In this document: piece after piece, positions 49,459 through 59,016 of the stretch
Layout: the number at the start of each line of letters is the position of its first letter
How positions within the stretch are numbered: position 1 is the first letter of the stretch
DNA from: Chryseobacterium sp. JM1
Lineage (GTDB): Bacteria; Bacteroidota; Bacteroidia; Flavobacteriales; Weeksellaceae
Direction of reading: 5' to 3'
Assembly: GCF_000737715.1 (NCBI RefSeq)
Contig: NZ_JPRN01000002.1
Span: forward strand, 62,001 to 126,000
Length of the DNA: 64,000 nucleotides
Notes under the pieces: model-generated
Told to the model about the DNA's origin: nothing
The model's input: the letters and a program-made list of their open reading frames with translations, nothing else
Database searches by the model: none
Translations under genes and position numbers: made by a program

Positions 49459-51594
49459 ATGAAAAAAGCATTACTCGTTTTTCTAATCATCTGCTCGCGC
49501 ATCTTATATGCTCAGTCAGATTGTATTAGTGCAATATCTGTCTGCGGAAACTCAGACATATCATATACCCCTTCCGGACCTGGACTTATCCTCGAAGGTA
49601 TTGGTGCCAACTCATGTTTGAATGACACTGAAAATGAACACTTTTCAGTATGGTATTCATTTACAGCAGCAACTTCAGGAACGCTAGCGTTTGTCATTAA
49701 CCCTAACATAGACACCGATGATTATGACTTTGCGGTTTATGGCCCCACGACAAACGGTTGTACTTCTTTGAACAACGCTAACGTTTTCGTAACGCCTTTA
49801 AGGTGTAATTACAATGGTACAGGTGCCTCTCAGGGAAACACAGGCTTACTTCTAACGATACCTCCTCCGCCACCTCCCAACACCAATGGTAGCGCAGGAA
49901 ACCAGCTGGAATGGAGCCCTCATATGGTTGTACAGGCCGGCGAGACCTACTACCTTGTCGTAGATAACTTCAGAAGTTCACCGGATGGATTCTCACTGAC
50001 ATGGACAGGTACTGCAAGCTTAAGCTCTGCATTCAACGATCCGGCTTTAGCTCCGTTTCCGTTTGTAACACCAGGACAGCCTGCAGCAAACCCTGCTAAC
50101 CCGAATGAAATTGCAGTATGTTCACTGGCTACCCCTTTCAACTTTACGGCACTTAGCGCCGGAATTATTAACGGTAACAGCGCCAACTTCAAAGTAAGCT
50201 ATCATAAAACAACCAATGATGTGATTACAGGAGCAAACCCTGTTACTTCGGAGATCGTCAACTTTACATCCACTTACCTTTACAGGATTGCCTATCAGGA
50301 TCCGACGAATCCTACAAATCCTATGAACGGCTGTTTTATTACAGGCAAATTCAAATTCAAGGACGGAAGCTTTACTTTAAACAATGCTACGCTTACAAGT
50401 TGCAGTAATAATAACTCAGGAACAGCAATGTATGATCTTACGACTGCTACGATTGGCGCTTTACCCAGCCATACGTTAAAGTATTATCCTACGATGTTCG
50501 ACCTAAATGCAGGAACGAATGAAATTACAAGCCCTACTATATACCAGTTTGTATCTGCGGAAGGAAAAATATTTGTAAAAGCCACCAATGAATTCGGATG
50601 TACGGCAACTGCTGAAATCACCCTGAAATTCCATCCGTTGGTAGCGGTAACTGATGCTTCTTTAAGAGAGTGTTTCATTGAAGCCAATCATTCACTGGGC
50701 GTATTTAACCTTAACAACGCGCCGGTAACTGCAGGAACAGCAACGAAAAAATATTACCCGTCTGTAGCAGATGCCGTAAGCGGAACGAACGAAATTTTAA
50801 ACTTCCTTACCTATACAGCTCCTACAGGCGTAGTGTATGCGAAGGTATTTAACGCACAGGGATGTTATAATATTGCAAAAATAACACTGACTGTAATGGG
50901 TCCAGTTTATTCAAGCGTTTTAAAGGATAAAATCATCTGTATCGAGGATAAAACGACACTGGATGCAGGACCTGGATTCAGCGGTTACGAATGGAGCACG
51001 GGAGCTACTACACAGGCTATTAATAATGCAGCTGTAGGAACTTACTGGGTTAAATTAAAAACCGGAAACTGTATCACACTGCAGAAAGTAAAAATATATG
51101 CTTCTGAGCAACCTGTGGTATCAAGCATTGATATTTCAAACACTACAATCACAGTGAATGTTATAGGAGGAACTCCAGATTATAAATATTCTATGGATAA
51201 TATCAACTGGCAAGACTCTAATGTATTCACCAATATTTCAAGAGGTGACCACAAAGTATATGTAAAAGATGCTTATGACTGCGAGCCGATTGATATTACA
51301 GTTCTGGTTCCAAACCTTATCAACGTGATTACTCCAAACGGAGATGGCGTAAACGATGTGATAGATTATTCAGCATTATCAGGAAAACAAAGTCTTGTGT
51401 TGAGTATCTTTGACAGATATGGTACAAAAATCCATCAGGCGGATAAGTCTAACGGATATAAGTGGGACGGAACCGTAGCCGGGAAAAAGATTCCTACCGG
51501 AACTTACTGGTACTCTGTAACGTGGAATGAAAATGATAAAAAGAATACACCATTCAAGTTTTCAGGATGGGTAATGGTAAAAAACAGAGAATAA
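49459..51594 (+). CDS. T9SS type B sorting-domain protein 1
   Basis: The 711-residue protein has a signal peptide (KKALLVFLIICSRILYAQ) and then an N-terminal domain of about 210 residues starting SDCISAISVCGNSDISY. Repeat-like modules follow (each with a KYYPTMxDLNAGTNEI- or KKYYPSVADA-type strand), then a GPGFSGYEWSTGATTQ module. The last 95 residues, from LINVITPNGDGVNDVIDYSAL to SGWVMVKNRE, are the gliding-motility-associated (type B) sorting domain. It should be exported by the T9SS to the surface or medium. The N-terminal domain pairs with gene 51700, while the C-terminal third pairs with gene 59017. Adhesin-like role is likely. Confidence 0.88.
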   Translation: MKKALLVFLIICSRILYAQSDCISAISVCGNSDISYTPSGPGLILEGIGANSCLNDTENEHFSVWYSFTAATSGTLAFVINPNIDTDDYDFAVYGPTTNGCTSLNNANVFVTPLRCNYNGTGASQGNTGLLLTIPPPPPPNTNGSAGNQLEWSPHMVVQAGETYYLVVDNFRSSPDGFSLTWTGTASLSSAFNDPALAPFPFVTPGQPAANPANPNEIAVCSLATPFNFTALSAGIINGNSANFKVSYHKTTNDVITGANPVTSEIVNFTSTYLYRIAYQDPTNPTNPMNGCFITGKFKFKDGSFTLNNATLTSCSNNNSGTAMYDLTTATIGALPSHTLKYYPTMFDLNAGTNEITSPTIYQFVSAEGKIFVKATNEFGCTATAEITLKFHPLVAVTDASLRECFIEANHSLGVFNLNNAPVTAGTATKKYYPSVADAVSGTNEILNFLTYTAPTGVVYAKVFNAQGCYNIAKITLTVMGPVYSSVLKDKIICIEDKTTLDAGPGFSGYEWSTGATTQAINNAAVGTYWVKLKTGNCITLQKVKIYASEQPVVSSIDISNTTITVNVIGGTPDYKYSMDNINWQDSNVFTNISRGDHKVYVKDAYDCEPIDITVLVPNLINVITPNGDGVNDVIDYSALSGKQSLVLSIFDRYGTKIHQADKSNGYKWDGTVAGKKIPTGTYWYSVTWNENDKKNTPFKFSGWVMVKNRE

Positions 51595-51610
51595 TCATTA
51601 TAAAAAACAG

Positions 51611-51638
51611 AAAACCGCTCTACGGGGCGGTTTTTTTT
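51611..51638 (+). terminator. terminator after T9SS substrate 1
   Basis: AAAACCGCTC pairs with GGGCGGTTTT (one G-U pair) and is followed by four more T. Confidence 0.85.
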
Positions 51639-51699
51639 CAACATAAATGCTGATAACTATATTTTTCTCAAATCTTGTTTCACAAAAATCATTTTAAAC

Positions 51700-53817
51700 A
51701 TGAAAAAAACATTACTTCTTTTAATTCTATTTGTAGCGCAGGTGTTTTATGCACAGTCCGACTGCGTTACAGCTATTCCGCTCTGTGGAAACTCGGACAT
51801 CAACTATACCCCATTGGATCATGGAAATATTGCTGAAAATCTGTCGGCAAACGGATGTCTGGCCATCAATGAAAATCGCTCAGTATGGTATACTTTTACG
51901 ATAGCAACACCTGGAACATTAACATTTGTGATTGATGCCAACGTGAATTCTGACGACTACGATTTTGCAGTATACGGCCCAACTTCCAACGGATGCACCT
52001 CGCTACAATCCGGCAACGCTTTTGTAACACCCCTTAGATGTAACTATACGGGTACTGTTGCCAGTGGAAATACCGGACTAAGCCTGACCGTGCCACCACC
52101 TGCAACTCCCAATGGAAACGGAACCGGAGGCAACCAGGGAGAATGGAGCCCGTACATGAACGTACTCGCAGGACAAACCTATTATCTTATTATAGACAAT
52201 CACAGAAATTCTGATGATGGGTTTAGGTTAATCTGGGGTGGTACTGCTACCTTGAGCTCTGCATTTAACAATCCAACTCTGGCTCCTAATCCATTTATTC
52301 CACCAGGAATTCCGGGAGCTACCCCAACCGATCCTACAACGGTGATGGTATGCGGACTTCCTTCACAATTTAATTTTAATACCCTTACTGCAGGTATCAT
52401 CAATGGAAACAGCCCTAACTTTAAAGTTACTTACCATAACGACACCAATGATGTGGTAACAGGGAATAATCCTCTAACGACTGCAACGGTAAATGCAACA
52501 ACCGATTATTACTACAGAATCCGATATCTGGATCCCGACGACCCTAACAATGTGGTCAATAAATGCTTCATCAGTGGGAAGTTTAAATTTGTAAATGCCA
52601 GCATCACGGCTAGGAATGCTACAATTTTTGCCTGTAATAATGACGGTGAGGGAACCGGAAAGTTTGACCTTACCACGGCAGATGTATTCACCGGCGGTAC
52701 AAAAAAATACTATCCGACCATGGCTGATCTGAATGCTGATACCAACGAGATCACCAGTCCTACCAATTATATTTCTGCTCAGAAGACGGTTTATGCAAAA
52801 GTAACTTCTGCTTTTGGATGTACTGCTGTAGGAAATATTACATTATCATTCCATCCGGTAGTCACGCTAAGAGATGTACTGGTTGAAGAATGTTATATAG
52901 AAAACGACATCCTGCAGGCTAAATTTGACCTTACAAAAGTTAACGTAGGTTCAATAGCAGGACAAACAAGTAAATTCTATAAAACACTAAACGATGCCAA
53001 AGCCGAAACGAATCCTATTGCGAATCCGGATGCTTACATTACAACAAGTACTGAAGTTTATGTAAGAGTGACCAACGCTAATCAGTGTTATGATATTGCC
53101 AAAATCACATTAAGAGTTCTTCCACCTGTAAAATCTGCAGTTCTAAAAGACAAAACGATCTGTGCCGAAGCTAAAACAACATTAGATGCAGGACCTGGAT
53201 TTGATGGATACGAATGGAGCACCGGTGCCACTACGCAAACCATCAGCAATGTAGGAATCGGGGTATACTGGGTGAAACTGAAAACTGGAAAATGCTTTAC
53301 ACTACAGACCGTAACTGTTTTTGCATCTTCACAACCGGTTATCTCTTCTGTAGATATCAGCAACAACACGATCACTGTGAATGCTTCAGGAGGAACTTCT
53401 CCTTATATGTATTCATTAGATGGTATTACGTGGCAGGCAGCGAACACATTCAGTGGACTTCCTAGAGGAGACAATAAGATCTTCTTAAAGGATTCTTACA
53501 ACTGTAACCCTATCCAGATTACAGTGACTGTACCGAATCTGATCAATGCCATTACTCCAAACGGAGATAAGATCAATGATGAGATTGATTATTCTGCTCT
53601 GTCTTATAAGAAAAACCTTGTTTTCATTGTGTACGACAGATATGGAAACAAACTTTATGAGGCTAACAAAATGAGAGATTACAAATGGGACGGAACCGCT
53701 TCAGGTAAAAAAATTCCTACAGGAACTTACTGGTATACGATCTCATGGAACGAAAATGATAAAAACAGTACCGAAACGAAATATTCAGGATGGATACTGT
53801 TAAAAAATAAGGAATAA
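51700..53817 (+). CDS. T9SS type B sorting-domain protein 2
   Basis: The 705-residue protein has a signal peptide (KKTLLLLILFVAQVFYAQ) and the N-terminal domain SDCVTAIPLCGNSDINY, collinear with gene 49459. Middle modules include KKYYPTMADLNADTNEI and SKFYKTLNDAKAETN. The C-terminal type B sorting domain runs from LINAITPNGDKINDEIDYSAL to GWILLKNKE. In that last part it is closer to gene 56519 (both have YKKNLxFIVYDRYGNKLYEA) than to its own N-terminal twin. Terminators on both sides imply a separate transcript. Expected at the cell surface. Confidence 0.88.
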   Translation: MKKTLLLLILFVAQVFYAQSDCVTAIPLCGNSDINYTPLDHGNIAENLSANGCLAINENRSVWYTFTIATPGTLTFVIDANVNSDDYDFAVYGPTSNGCTSLQSGNAFVTPLRCNYTGTVASGNTGLSLTVPPPATPNGNGTGGNQGEWSPYMNVLAGQTYYLIIDNHRNSDDGFRLIWGGTATLSSAFNNPTLAPNPFIPPGIPGATPTDPTTVMVCGLPSQFNFNTLTAGIINGNSPNFKVTYHNDTNDVVTGNNPLTTATVNATTDYYYRIRYLDPDDPNNVVNKCFISGKFKFVNASITARNATIFACNNDGEGTGKFDLTTADVFTGGTKKYYPTMADLNADTNEITSPTNYISAQKTVYAKVTSAFGCTAVGNITLSFHPVVTLRDVLVEECYIENDILQAKFDLTKVNVGSIAGQTSKFYKTLNDAKAETNPIANPDAYITTSTEVYVRVTNANQCYDIAKITLRVLPPVKSAVLKDKTICAEAKTTLDAGPGFDGYEWSTGATTQTISNVGIGVYWVKLKTGKCFTLQTVTVFASSQPVISSVDISNNTITVNASGGTSPYMYSLDGITWQAANTFSGLPRGDNKIFLKDSYNCNPIQITVTVPNLINAITPNGDKINDEIDYSALSYKKNLVFIVYDRYGNKLYEANKMRDYKWDGTASGKKIPTGTYWYTISWNENDKNSTETKYSGWILLKNKE

Positions 53818-53837
53818 ATCTATTCTTATATCAAAAG

Positions 53838-53870
53838 AAAAAGACTGCCAGTTACGGCAGTCTTTTTTTT
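53838..53870 (+). terminator. terminator after T9SS substrate 2
   Basis: AAGACTGCC and GGCAGTCTT form a perfect stem with A-rich left and T-rich right flanks. Confidence 0.88.
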
Positions 53871-53879
53871 TACAGGTCA

Positions 53880-54046
53880 CGGGATACTGGTTTGAAAAGT
53901 TATTAATTATGCGTTATGAGTTATTTGGAATAGGTCCCGGAGTTGGAGGACTTTCACGAAGCAAAATTCACTATTCACATTCCTTTATCGCAATCTGAAA
54001 CCTCACGTCTGACCTCTGATATCTAAATCAAAAAACTTATAATTTT
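53880..54046 (-). repeat. intergenic repeat, copy 2, inverted relative to copy 1
   Basis: Read on the minus strand it has AAGTTTTTTGATTTAGATATCAGAGGTCAG, then about 70 unrelated bases, then AAATAACTCATAACGCATAATT and finally TATCCCG, in the same order as the blocks of copy 1 at 9761-9915. Divergence is high, so it is an old element. Confidence 0.55.
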
Positions 54047-54194
54047 CATCCAATCAAGCAGAAATAATTGAAATTTTTCTATTTTTGATCCCCATTTTTT
54101 ACTAACATTCTCATACTTTCTGTCCACGGCATCGTACGGAGGAATGCTGATAACTTGTTAGTTACTATTTTTTAATTATTTTTTTTAAATAAAC

Positions 54195-54202
54195 TATCTT
54201 TG
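54195..54202 (+). promoter_or_regulatory. -7 promoter box abutting the dnaB start codon
   Basis: TATCTTTG ends four bases before the ATG at 54207, predicting a leaderless mRNA. No TTTG was found at -33. A second box at 54080-54087 would give a leader of about 115 bases and is the alternative. Confidence 0.5.
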
Positions 54203-54206
54203 CATC

Positions 54207-55796
54207 ATGGCGCAGAAAGAAACATTATCATCCCTTACACACGGAAACTTTGCAAGAGAACTGTCTATTGCGGATGGAAAAATGCCACCCAATGCTGTAG
54301 ATTTTGAAAGACTGGTGATAGGAACTTTTCTTATTGACAAGAAAGGGCTTGACCACTCTATCGACCTTCTTACCCCGGAAGTATTTTACGATCCCAGACA
54401 TCAGGTCATTTTTGCTACGATCTTAAAACTTTACGAAGGCAACCACCCTGTCGATCTTATGACGATCATTCAGGAACTAAAGAAAGAAGATAAATTAAGC
54501 CAGGCCGGCGGAGATCATTATATTATTGATCTTACCATGGGTGTAAGTTCATCTGCCCACATTGAATACCACGTACGTGTCATCCTTGAAAAATATATCT
54601 TAAGAAGTCTGATCAATGTATCTGCCAACGTAATTGATTCTTCCTATAAAGAATCTACGGATGTATTTGAACTTTTGGACAAAGCAGAACAGTCATTCTT
54701 TGAGATCACGAACGGTACGATCAAAAAAGGATTTGACACGGCCAACTCATTGGTAAAACAGGCCATTGACACCATCAAATCTTTGAAGGACAAGGAAGGA
54801 CTTTCCGGTGTTCCTTCAGGATTCAGAGATATTGATAAAGAAACCGGAGGTTGGCAGAATTCCGACCTCATCATTATAGCCGCCCGTCCCGCGATGGGTA
54901 AAACAGCATTCCTTCTGTCTATGGCCAGAAACATTGCTGTAGGTCACAAAATTCCGATGGTGCTGTTCTCTCTCGAGATGGCATCTGTACAGCTGATCAC
55001 CAGGATGATTGCTTCCGAAACGAAAATTTCTTCCGAAAAACTGAGAAAAGGAACTTTGGATGATGAAGAATGGCAGAGACTCTTCTCCAATGTATCCGAA
55101 CTGGAAAATGCACCGCTATTTATTGACGAAACCCCTTCCCTTTCTATATTCGACTTCCGTGCAAAATGCCGAAGACTGGTGATGCAGCATGGCGTTAGGC
55201 TGATCATGGTCGACTACCTTCAGCTGATGACAGCAGGAGGCGGAGGAAAAGGAGTCGGAAACCGTGAACAGGAAATCTCTATGATCTCACGTTCACTGAA
55301 AGCGATTGCTAAAGAACTTAACGTACCGGTAATTGCTCTTTCCCAGCTGTCGAGAAGTGTGGAGGCCCGTCCAGGAAAACGACCTCAGCTTTCTGACCTG
55401 AGAGAATCCGGAGCGATTGAGCAGGATGCGGATATCGTATCTTTTATCTTCAGACCGGAATACTATAAAATTGCTGTGTGGGATAATGACGAAGAAGGTG
55501 CGGAAACCCCAACGGAAAACCAGGCCGAGCTGATCATTGCAAAACACAGGAATGGTGCTACAGCCGATGTAAGATTATCATTCTTAAAACATTTTGCTAA
55601 ATTTGGTGACATTGAAGCTGCGTTAGATGGCGGTATGGGAGGTTACCCTTCTAATTTCGGATCTAATGAACCGAGTGGTTTTGATAAGATTAAGACTACC
55701 ATCCAGCCGGGTGCAGCATTTGATCTTCCGGACAGCTCAAAACTTTCCGGGTCTTCTATGAACGATTTCGATGACGATGATGATTTCCCGTTCTAG
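54207..55796 (+). CDS. dnaB: replicative DNA helicase
   Basis: The 529-residue protein is the hexameric helicase of the replication fork. The N-terminal primase-binding domain covers about residues 20-125 (NAVDFERLVIGTFLIDKKGLD). The RecA-like motor has the Walker A loop ARPAMGKTAF near 230-239, FSLEMA after it, MVDYLQLM as Walker B near 336, and SQLSRSVEARPGKRPQLSDLRESGAIEQDAD for motifs H3-H4. The C terminus is strongly acidic (NDFDDDDDFPF), as in other Bacteroidota DnaB proteins. No intein is present. It is flanked by long surface-protein genes and by rnhA. Confidence 0.98.
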   Translation: MAQKETLSSLTHGNFARELSIADGKMPPNAVDFERLVIGTFLIDKKGLDHSIDLLTPEVFYDPRHQVIFATILKLYEGNHPVDLMTIIQELKKEDKLSQAGGDHYIIDLTMGVSSSAHIEYHVRVILEKYILRSLINVSANVIDSSYKESTDVFELLDKAEQSFFEITNGTIKKGFDTANSLVKQAIDTIKSLKDKEGLSGVPSGFRDIDKETGGWQNSDLIIIAARPAMGKTAFLLSMARNIAVGHKIPMVLFSLEMASVQLITRMIASETKISSEKLRKGTLDDEEWQRLFSNVSELENAPLFIDETPSLSIFDFRAKCRRLVMQHGVRLIMVDYLQLMTAGGGGKGVGNREQEISMISRSLKAIAKELNVPVIALSQLSRSVEARPGKRPQLSDLRESGAIEQDADIVSFIFRPEYYKIAVWDNDEEGAETPTENQAELIIAKHRNGATADVRLSFLKHFAKFGDIEAALDGGMGGYPSNFGSNEPSGFDKIKTTIQPGAAFDLPDSSKLSGSSMNDFDDDDDFPF

Positions 55797-55827
55797 AAAA
55801 CCAATCTTTTTAAATTAAATAACAGCT

Positions 55828-55861
55828 CAGTATTCTGTACGCTATTTGTAGCGGAATACTG
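55828..55861 (+). terminator. hairpin between dnaB and rnhA
   Basis: CAGTATTC and GAATACTG are perfect arms, with an inner CGC/GCG pairing. It is followed by ATTTTATAT, a poor T-run, so it may be a weak terminator or attenuator, or part of the rnhA leader. Confidence 0.5.
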
Positions 55862-55882
55862 ATTTTATATATACCAGAACTT

Positions 55883-56359
55883 TTGAGAATAGAAATATAT
55901 ACTGACGGTGCATGCAGCGGAAATCCCGGAAAAGGAGGCTATGGAATTCTCATGCGTGTTCCTGAAAAAAACTATCAGAAAACATTCTCTAAAGGTTTCA
56001 GAAAAACCACCAACAACAGGATGGAACTTCTGGCCGTGATCTCCGCCATGGAAAAACTAAAGTCTTCGGAGAACGACATCCACATTTACACAGACAGCAA
56101 ATATGTAGCGGATGCCGTGAATCAGAAGTGGATCGCAGGATGGATCAAAAGAGGATGGAAAAATGTAAAAAACCCGGACCTCTGGAAAAGATTCATCGAG
56201 ATGTACAATAAGCATACTCCAAAAATGCACTGGGTAAAAGGTCATGCGGGACATTTTGAAAATGAACTTTGTGATAAACTTGCCGTAGCTGCCGCCAACT
56301 CATCTGATCTTGAAATCGACTCTTATTTCGAAGGTTTAGAGAGTAACTCTCTTTTTTAA
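55883..56359 (+). CDS. rnhA: ribonuclease HI
   Basis: The 158-residue enzyme cuts RNA in RNA-DNA hybrids. Active-site acids are all present: Asp in IYTDGACSGNPG near residue 7, Glu in NNRMELLAV near 48, Asp in IYTDSKYV near 71 and the last Asp in NELCDKLA near 135. The HWVKGHAG loop precedes the last. The start codon appears to be TTG at 55883; the family normally begins two to four residues before the YTDGA motif, which leaves no better ATG. An alternative upstream start is blocked by the reading frame. A hairpin lies just before it. Confidence 0.95.
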   Translation: MRIEIYTDGACSGNPGKGGYGILMRVPEKNYQKTFSKGFRKTTNNRMELLAVISAMEKLKSSENDIHIYTDSKYVADAVNQKWIAGWIKRGWKNVKNPDLWKRFIEMYNKHTPKMHWVKGHAGHFENELCDKLAVAAANSSDLEIDSYFEGLESNSLF

Positions 56360-56467
56360 TGAATCTAAATTCATATTCACAACATTCAATATTCACCTGC
56401 ATATCGCATCATTTATTGAAAATTTGTTATCATATTCAGTAAAATTAACATTAAACACGCATAAATT

Positions 56468-56516
56468 AATTGGGATTTAATATATTTACACCATCTAATT
56501 AAAAGTAATCCCAATT
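56468..56516. promoter_or_regulatory. 10-bp inverted repeat just before the lectin-like gene
   Basis: AATTGGGATT (56468-56477) and AATCCCAATT (56507-56516) are a perfect inverted repeat with a 29-base spacer. The right arm ends two bases before the ATG at 56519, where a ribosome would bind. TATATTTA, one base off the -7 consensus, lies in the spacer. Confidence 0.55.
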
Positions 56517-56518
56517 CA

Positions 56519-58771
56519 ATGAATAAATTTTTACTGTCTTATATTTCCCTCCTTCTGATCTTTTTGTCTGGAGGAATGTTTTCCCAAACCTATCAGTTAA
56601 CAGGAAATCCGGTGAACACCACAGGATGGACGATGGTGAATCCCGCGCAGGTAAATGGTGATTTTATCCAGCTTACCCCGGATACCAACAATCAATCCGG
56701 ATCTATACGTCTGAATGATCAGATCAACTTAAAATACTGTGACAAATGGAGAGTGGAATTCGATTTCAGAATGGATTCCAACCAAACTTCCAACGGAGAT
56801 GGTATTGCCTTTTGGTATCTGGCCAATCCTCCTGTTGCGAGTGTACTGGGTTCTGGTCTTGGAGTTTCCCAGAATGCCGTAGGATTTATTGTAGGATTTG
56901 ACACGTACAACAATACGACGACCGCTACCATGAGTAAGGTACATGTCGCTTACGGACAGGTAGCCAACACTTCAGATACCAACAACGTAGAGTTTTTCAA
57001 TACCGCAGGAAGTTCTTTCCACTCACCGGATCTGAATACAACGCTTCCTTTTCAGGGAGCCACCTATAAACATGTTGAAGTAACCGCTCAGGTAGATCCT
57101 GCCAATCCTGTGAACTGGATTGTAAAAATTACGATTGACGGAACATTGATCTGTAATCAGTCATTTGCCCCTTCAGGCACCGCAGCTGCCATGACGATTG
57201 GCTATTTCGGGTTTTCGGCTTCTACAGGAGGTGCGAGATCCAGACATTCTATTAAAAATGTAAAAATTTACACGGATAAAGTTCCTATTTTACAGGCTAC
57301 AGCTACACAGTCTTTCTGCCCAAATCCGTCAACAGGATTCGGGTCTGTTAATTTAACGACTTTTAATTCTCAGTTTGTAAGCAACCCTTCCAATTATACA
57401 TTTACTTATTTTCAAGGGGGAACTCCCATTACAACTCCTACAAATTTCCAGTTCAATGCAAATACTACGGTAACTGTAGTGGTAAAGGATAATGCAGGAA
57501 TATTATGTGATAATCCTGACGGAAAAATACAGCTTGTCCTTGCTCCTCTTCTCCTTACGGATAAAACCTTACTGGCCTGTAACAACAATAAAGCAGGAAA
57601 CGGATTATTCAACCTTAACGCTGCGGATGTAGCCGGCGGACTTACTGTAGTCAAAAAATACTACAGAACACTTGCTGACCTGAATGCCGGAACTAATGAA
57701 ATTACCAATCCGGCCACCTATACTTCTGCGCCGGGAAGCGTTTATGTAAAAGTAACTACACCACTTGGCTGTACGGGCAATGCAAAAATCACCCTGGCAT
57801 TTTTACCGGAAACTCCTGTAAGAGAAGTCACTTTGCGCTCATGTTTTATACAGAACAATATTACGAGTGCCGTATTTGACCTTACTTCTGCTAATGTAAC
57901 AACCCTGACCAGCGGTTTCACCAAAAAATATTATACTTCTGTAGCAGATGCTTTAGCCGGAACCAATGAGATTGTCAATCCGCTTCAGTACATGTCTGTG
58001 AGCACTGCGATTTATGTAAAAGTAACGGACTCCAATAACTGTTTTGCACTGGCAAAAGTAAATCTTAACGTATTACCGCCAGTAATGTCTTCAGTTTTAA
58101 AAGACAAAATAATCTGTGTAGACGGAAGAACCAATCTGGATGCAGGTCCCGGTTTTGACGGCTATGAATGGATCACCGGCGCAACAACACCTTCAATTCA
58201 AAATGTTGGCGTAGGTCTTTATTGGGTAAAATTAAAAACAGGAAACTGTATTACAACCCAAATGGTAAAAGTGATTGCTTCTGCCAATCCTGTGGTAACA
58301 AGCATCGACATCAACAATACCACAGTAACGGTCAATGTTTCAGGAGGCACCCCGCCTTATAAATATTCACTGAATGGTATAGACTGGCAGGATTCGAATA
58401 CGTTTACAGGACTTCACAGAGGGGAAGCTAAAGTTTTCGTAAAAGACTTTTACAACTGTACACCTGTTGAAGTACAGATCACCGTTCCAAACCTGATCAA
58501 TGCGATAACTCCAAACGGCGATAATGTAAATGATTTTATTGATTATTCTGCTCTGGCTTATAAGAAAAATCTTTTATTCATCGTATATGACAGATATGGT
58601 AATAAACTTTACGAAGCTGACAAAATCAGAAACTTCAAATGGGATGGAACTGCTTCCGGCAAGAAGGTCCTTACAGGAACTTACTGGTATTCTATCTCCT
58701 GGAATGAAAATGACAAGAATAATACCGCTACCCAATACTCAGGCTGGGTGTTGGTGAAAAACAGAGAATAA
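56519..58771 (+). CDS. T9SS type B sorting-domain protein 3, L-type lectin-like N terminus
   Basis: The 750-residue protein has a signal peptide (about residues 1-22, ending GGMFSQ). The N-terminal domain (about 24-250) is of legume-lectin-like jelly-roll type: VEFDFRMDSNQTSNGDGIAFWYL, GFIVGFDTYNN, YGFFGFSASTGG-type end (IGYFGFSASTGGARSRHSIKN). Modules like those of the other copies follow, then a type B sorting domain from LINAITPNGDNVNDFIDYSAL to GWVLVKNRE, closest to gene 51700. Surface lectin or adhesin binding sugars is the likely role. An inverted repeat overlaps its start region. Confidence 0.88.
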   Translation: MNKFLLSYISLLLIFLSGGMFSQTYQLTGNPVNTTGWTMVNPAQVNGDFIQLTPDTNNQSGSIRLNDQINLKYCDKWRVEFDFRMDSNQTSNGDGIAFWYLANPPVASVLGSGLGVSQNAVGFIVGFDTYNNTTTATMSKVHVAYGQVANTSDTNNVEFFNTAGSSFHSPDLNTTLPFQGATYKHVEVTAQVDPANPVNWIVKITIDGTLICNQSFAPSGTAAAMTIGYFGFSASTGGARSRHSIKNVKIYTDKVPILQATATQSFCPNPSTGFGSVNLTTFNSQFVSNPSNYTFTYFQGGTPITTPTNFQFNANTTVTVVVKDNAGILCDNPDGKIQLVLAPLLLTDKTLLACNNNKAGNGLFNLNAADVAGGLTVVKKYYRTLADLNAGTNEITNPATYTSAPGSVYVKVTTPLGCTGNAKITLAFLPETPVREVTLRSCFIQNNITSAVFDLTSANVTTLTSGFTKKYYTSVADALAGTNEIVNPLQYMSVSTAIYVKVTDSNNCFALAKVNLNVLPPVMSSVLKDKIICVDGRTNLDAGPGFDGYEWITGATTPSIQNVGVGLYWVKLKTGNCITTQMVKVIASANPVVTSIDINNTTVTVNVSGGTPPYKYSLNGIDWQDSNTFTGLHRGEAKVFVKDFYNCTPVEVQITVPNLINAITPNGDNVNDFIDYSALAYKKNLLFIVYDRYGNKLYEADKIRNFKWDGTASGKKVLTGTYWYSISWNENDKNNTATQYSGWVLVKNRE

Positions 58772-58783
58772 TCTTCTATTATA

Positions 58784-58817
58784 AAAAATCACTCTTTCCC
58801 TGGAGTGATTTTTTTTA
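58784..58817 (+). terminator. terminator after T9SS substrate 3
   Basis: AAATCACTC and GAGTGATTT form a perfect stem with flanking A- and T-runs. Confidence 0.88.
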
Positions 58818-59016
58818 ATAATATAAACCTAAAACGAATTACTTATGTATTTTTTAACCCAATACAAGAAAAGCGCAATATCATTTTAATGTTTTTATTA
58901 TTCGTTTAAAATTAACTTTAAATTGACAAATTTAACCAAACAATTGACAATTATTCATTATACAGTCACAAACAAAATAAATATATTTATATCAATAACC
59001 TTAAACCAATCGCTTC

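Larger units (their letters stand above)
53818..54206. other. intergenic region between T9SS substrate 2 and dnaB
   Basis: The 389 bases contain, in order, a terminator, a dispersed repeat element (53880-54046) and the dnaB promoter region. Two TAnnTTTG boxes occur, at 54080-54087 and 54195-54202. No gene was found. Confidence 0.6.
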
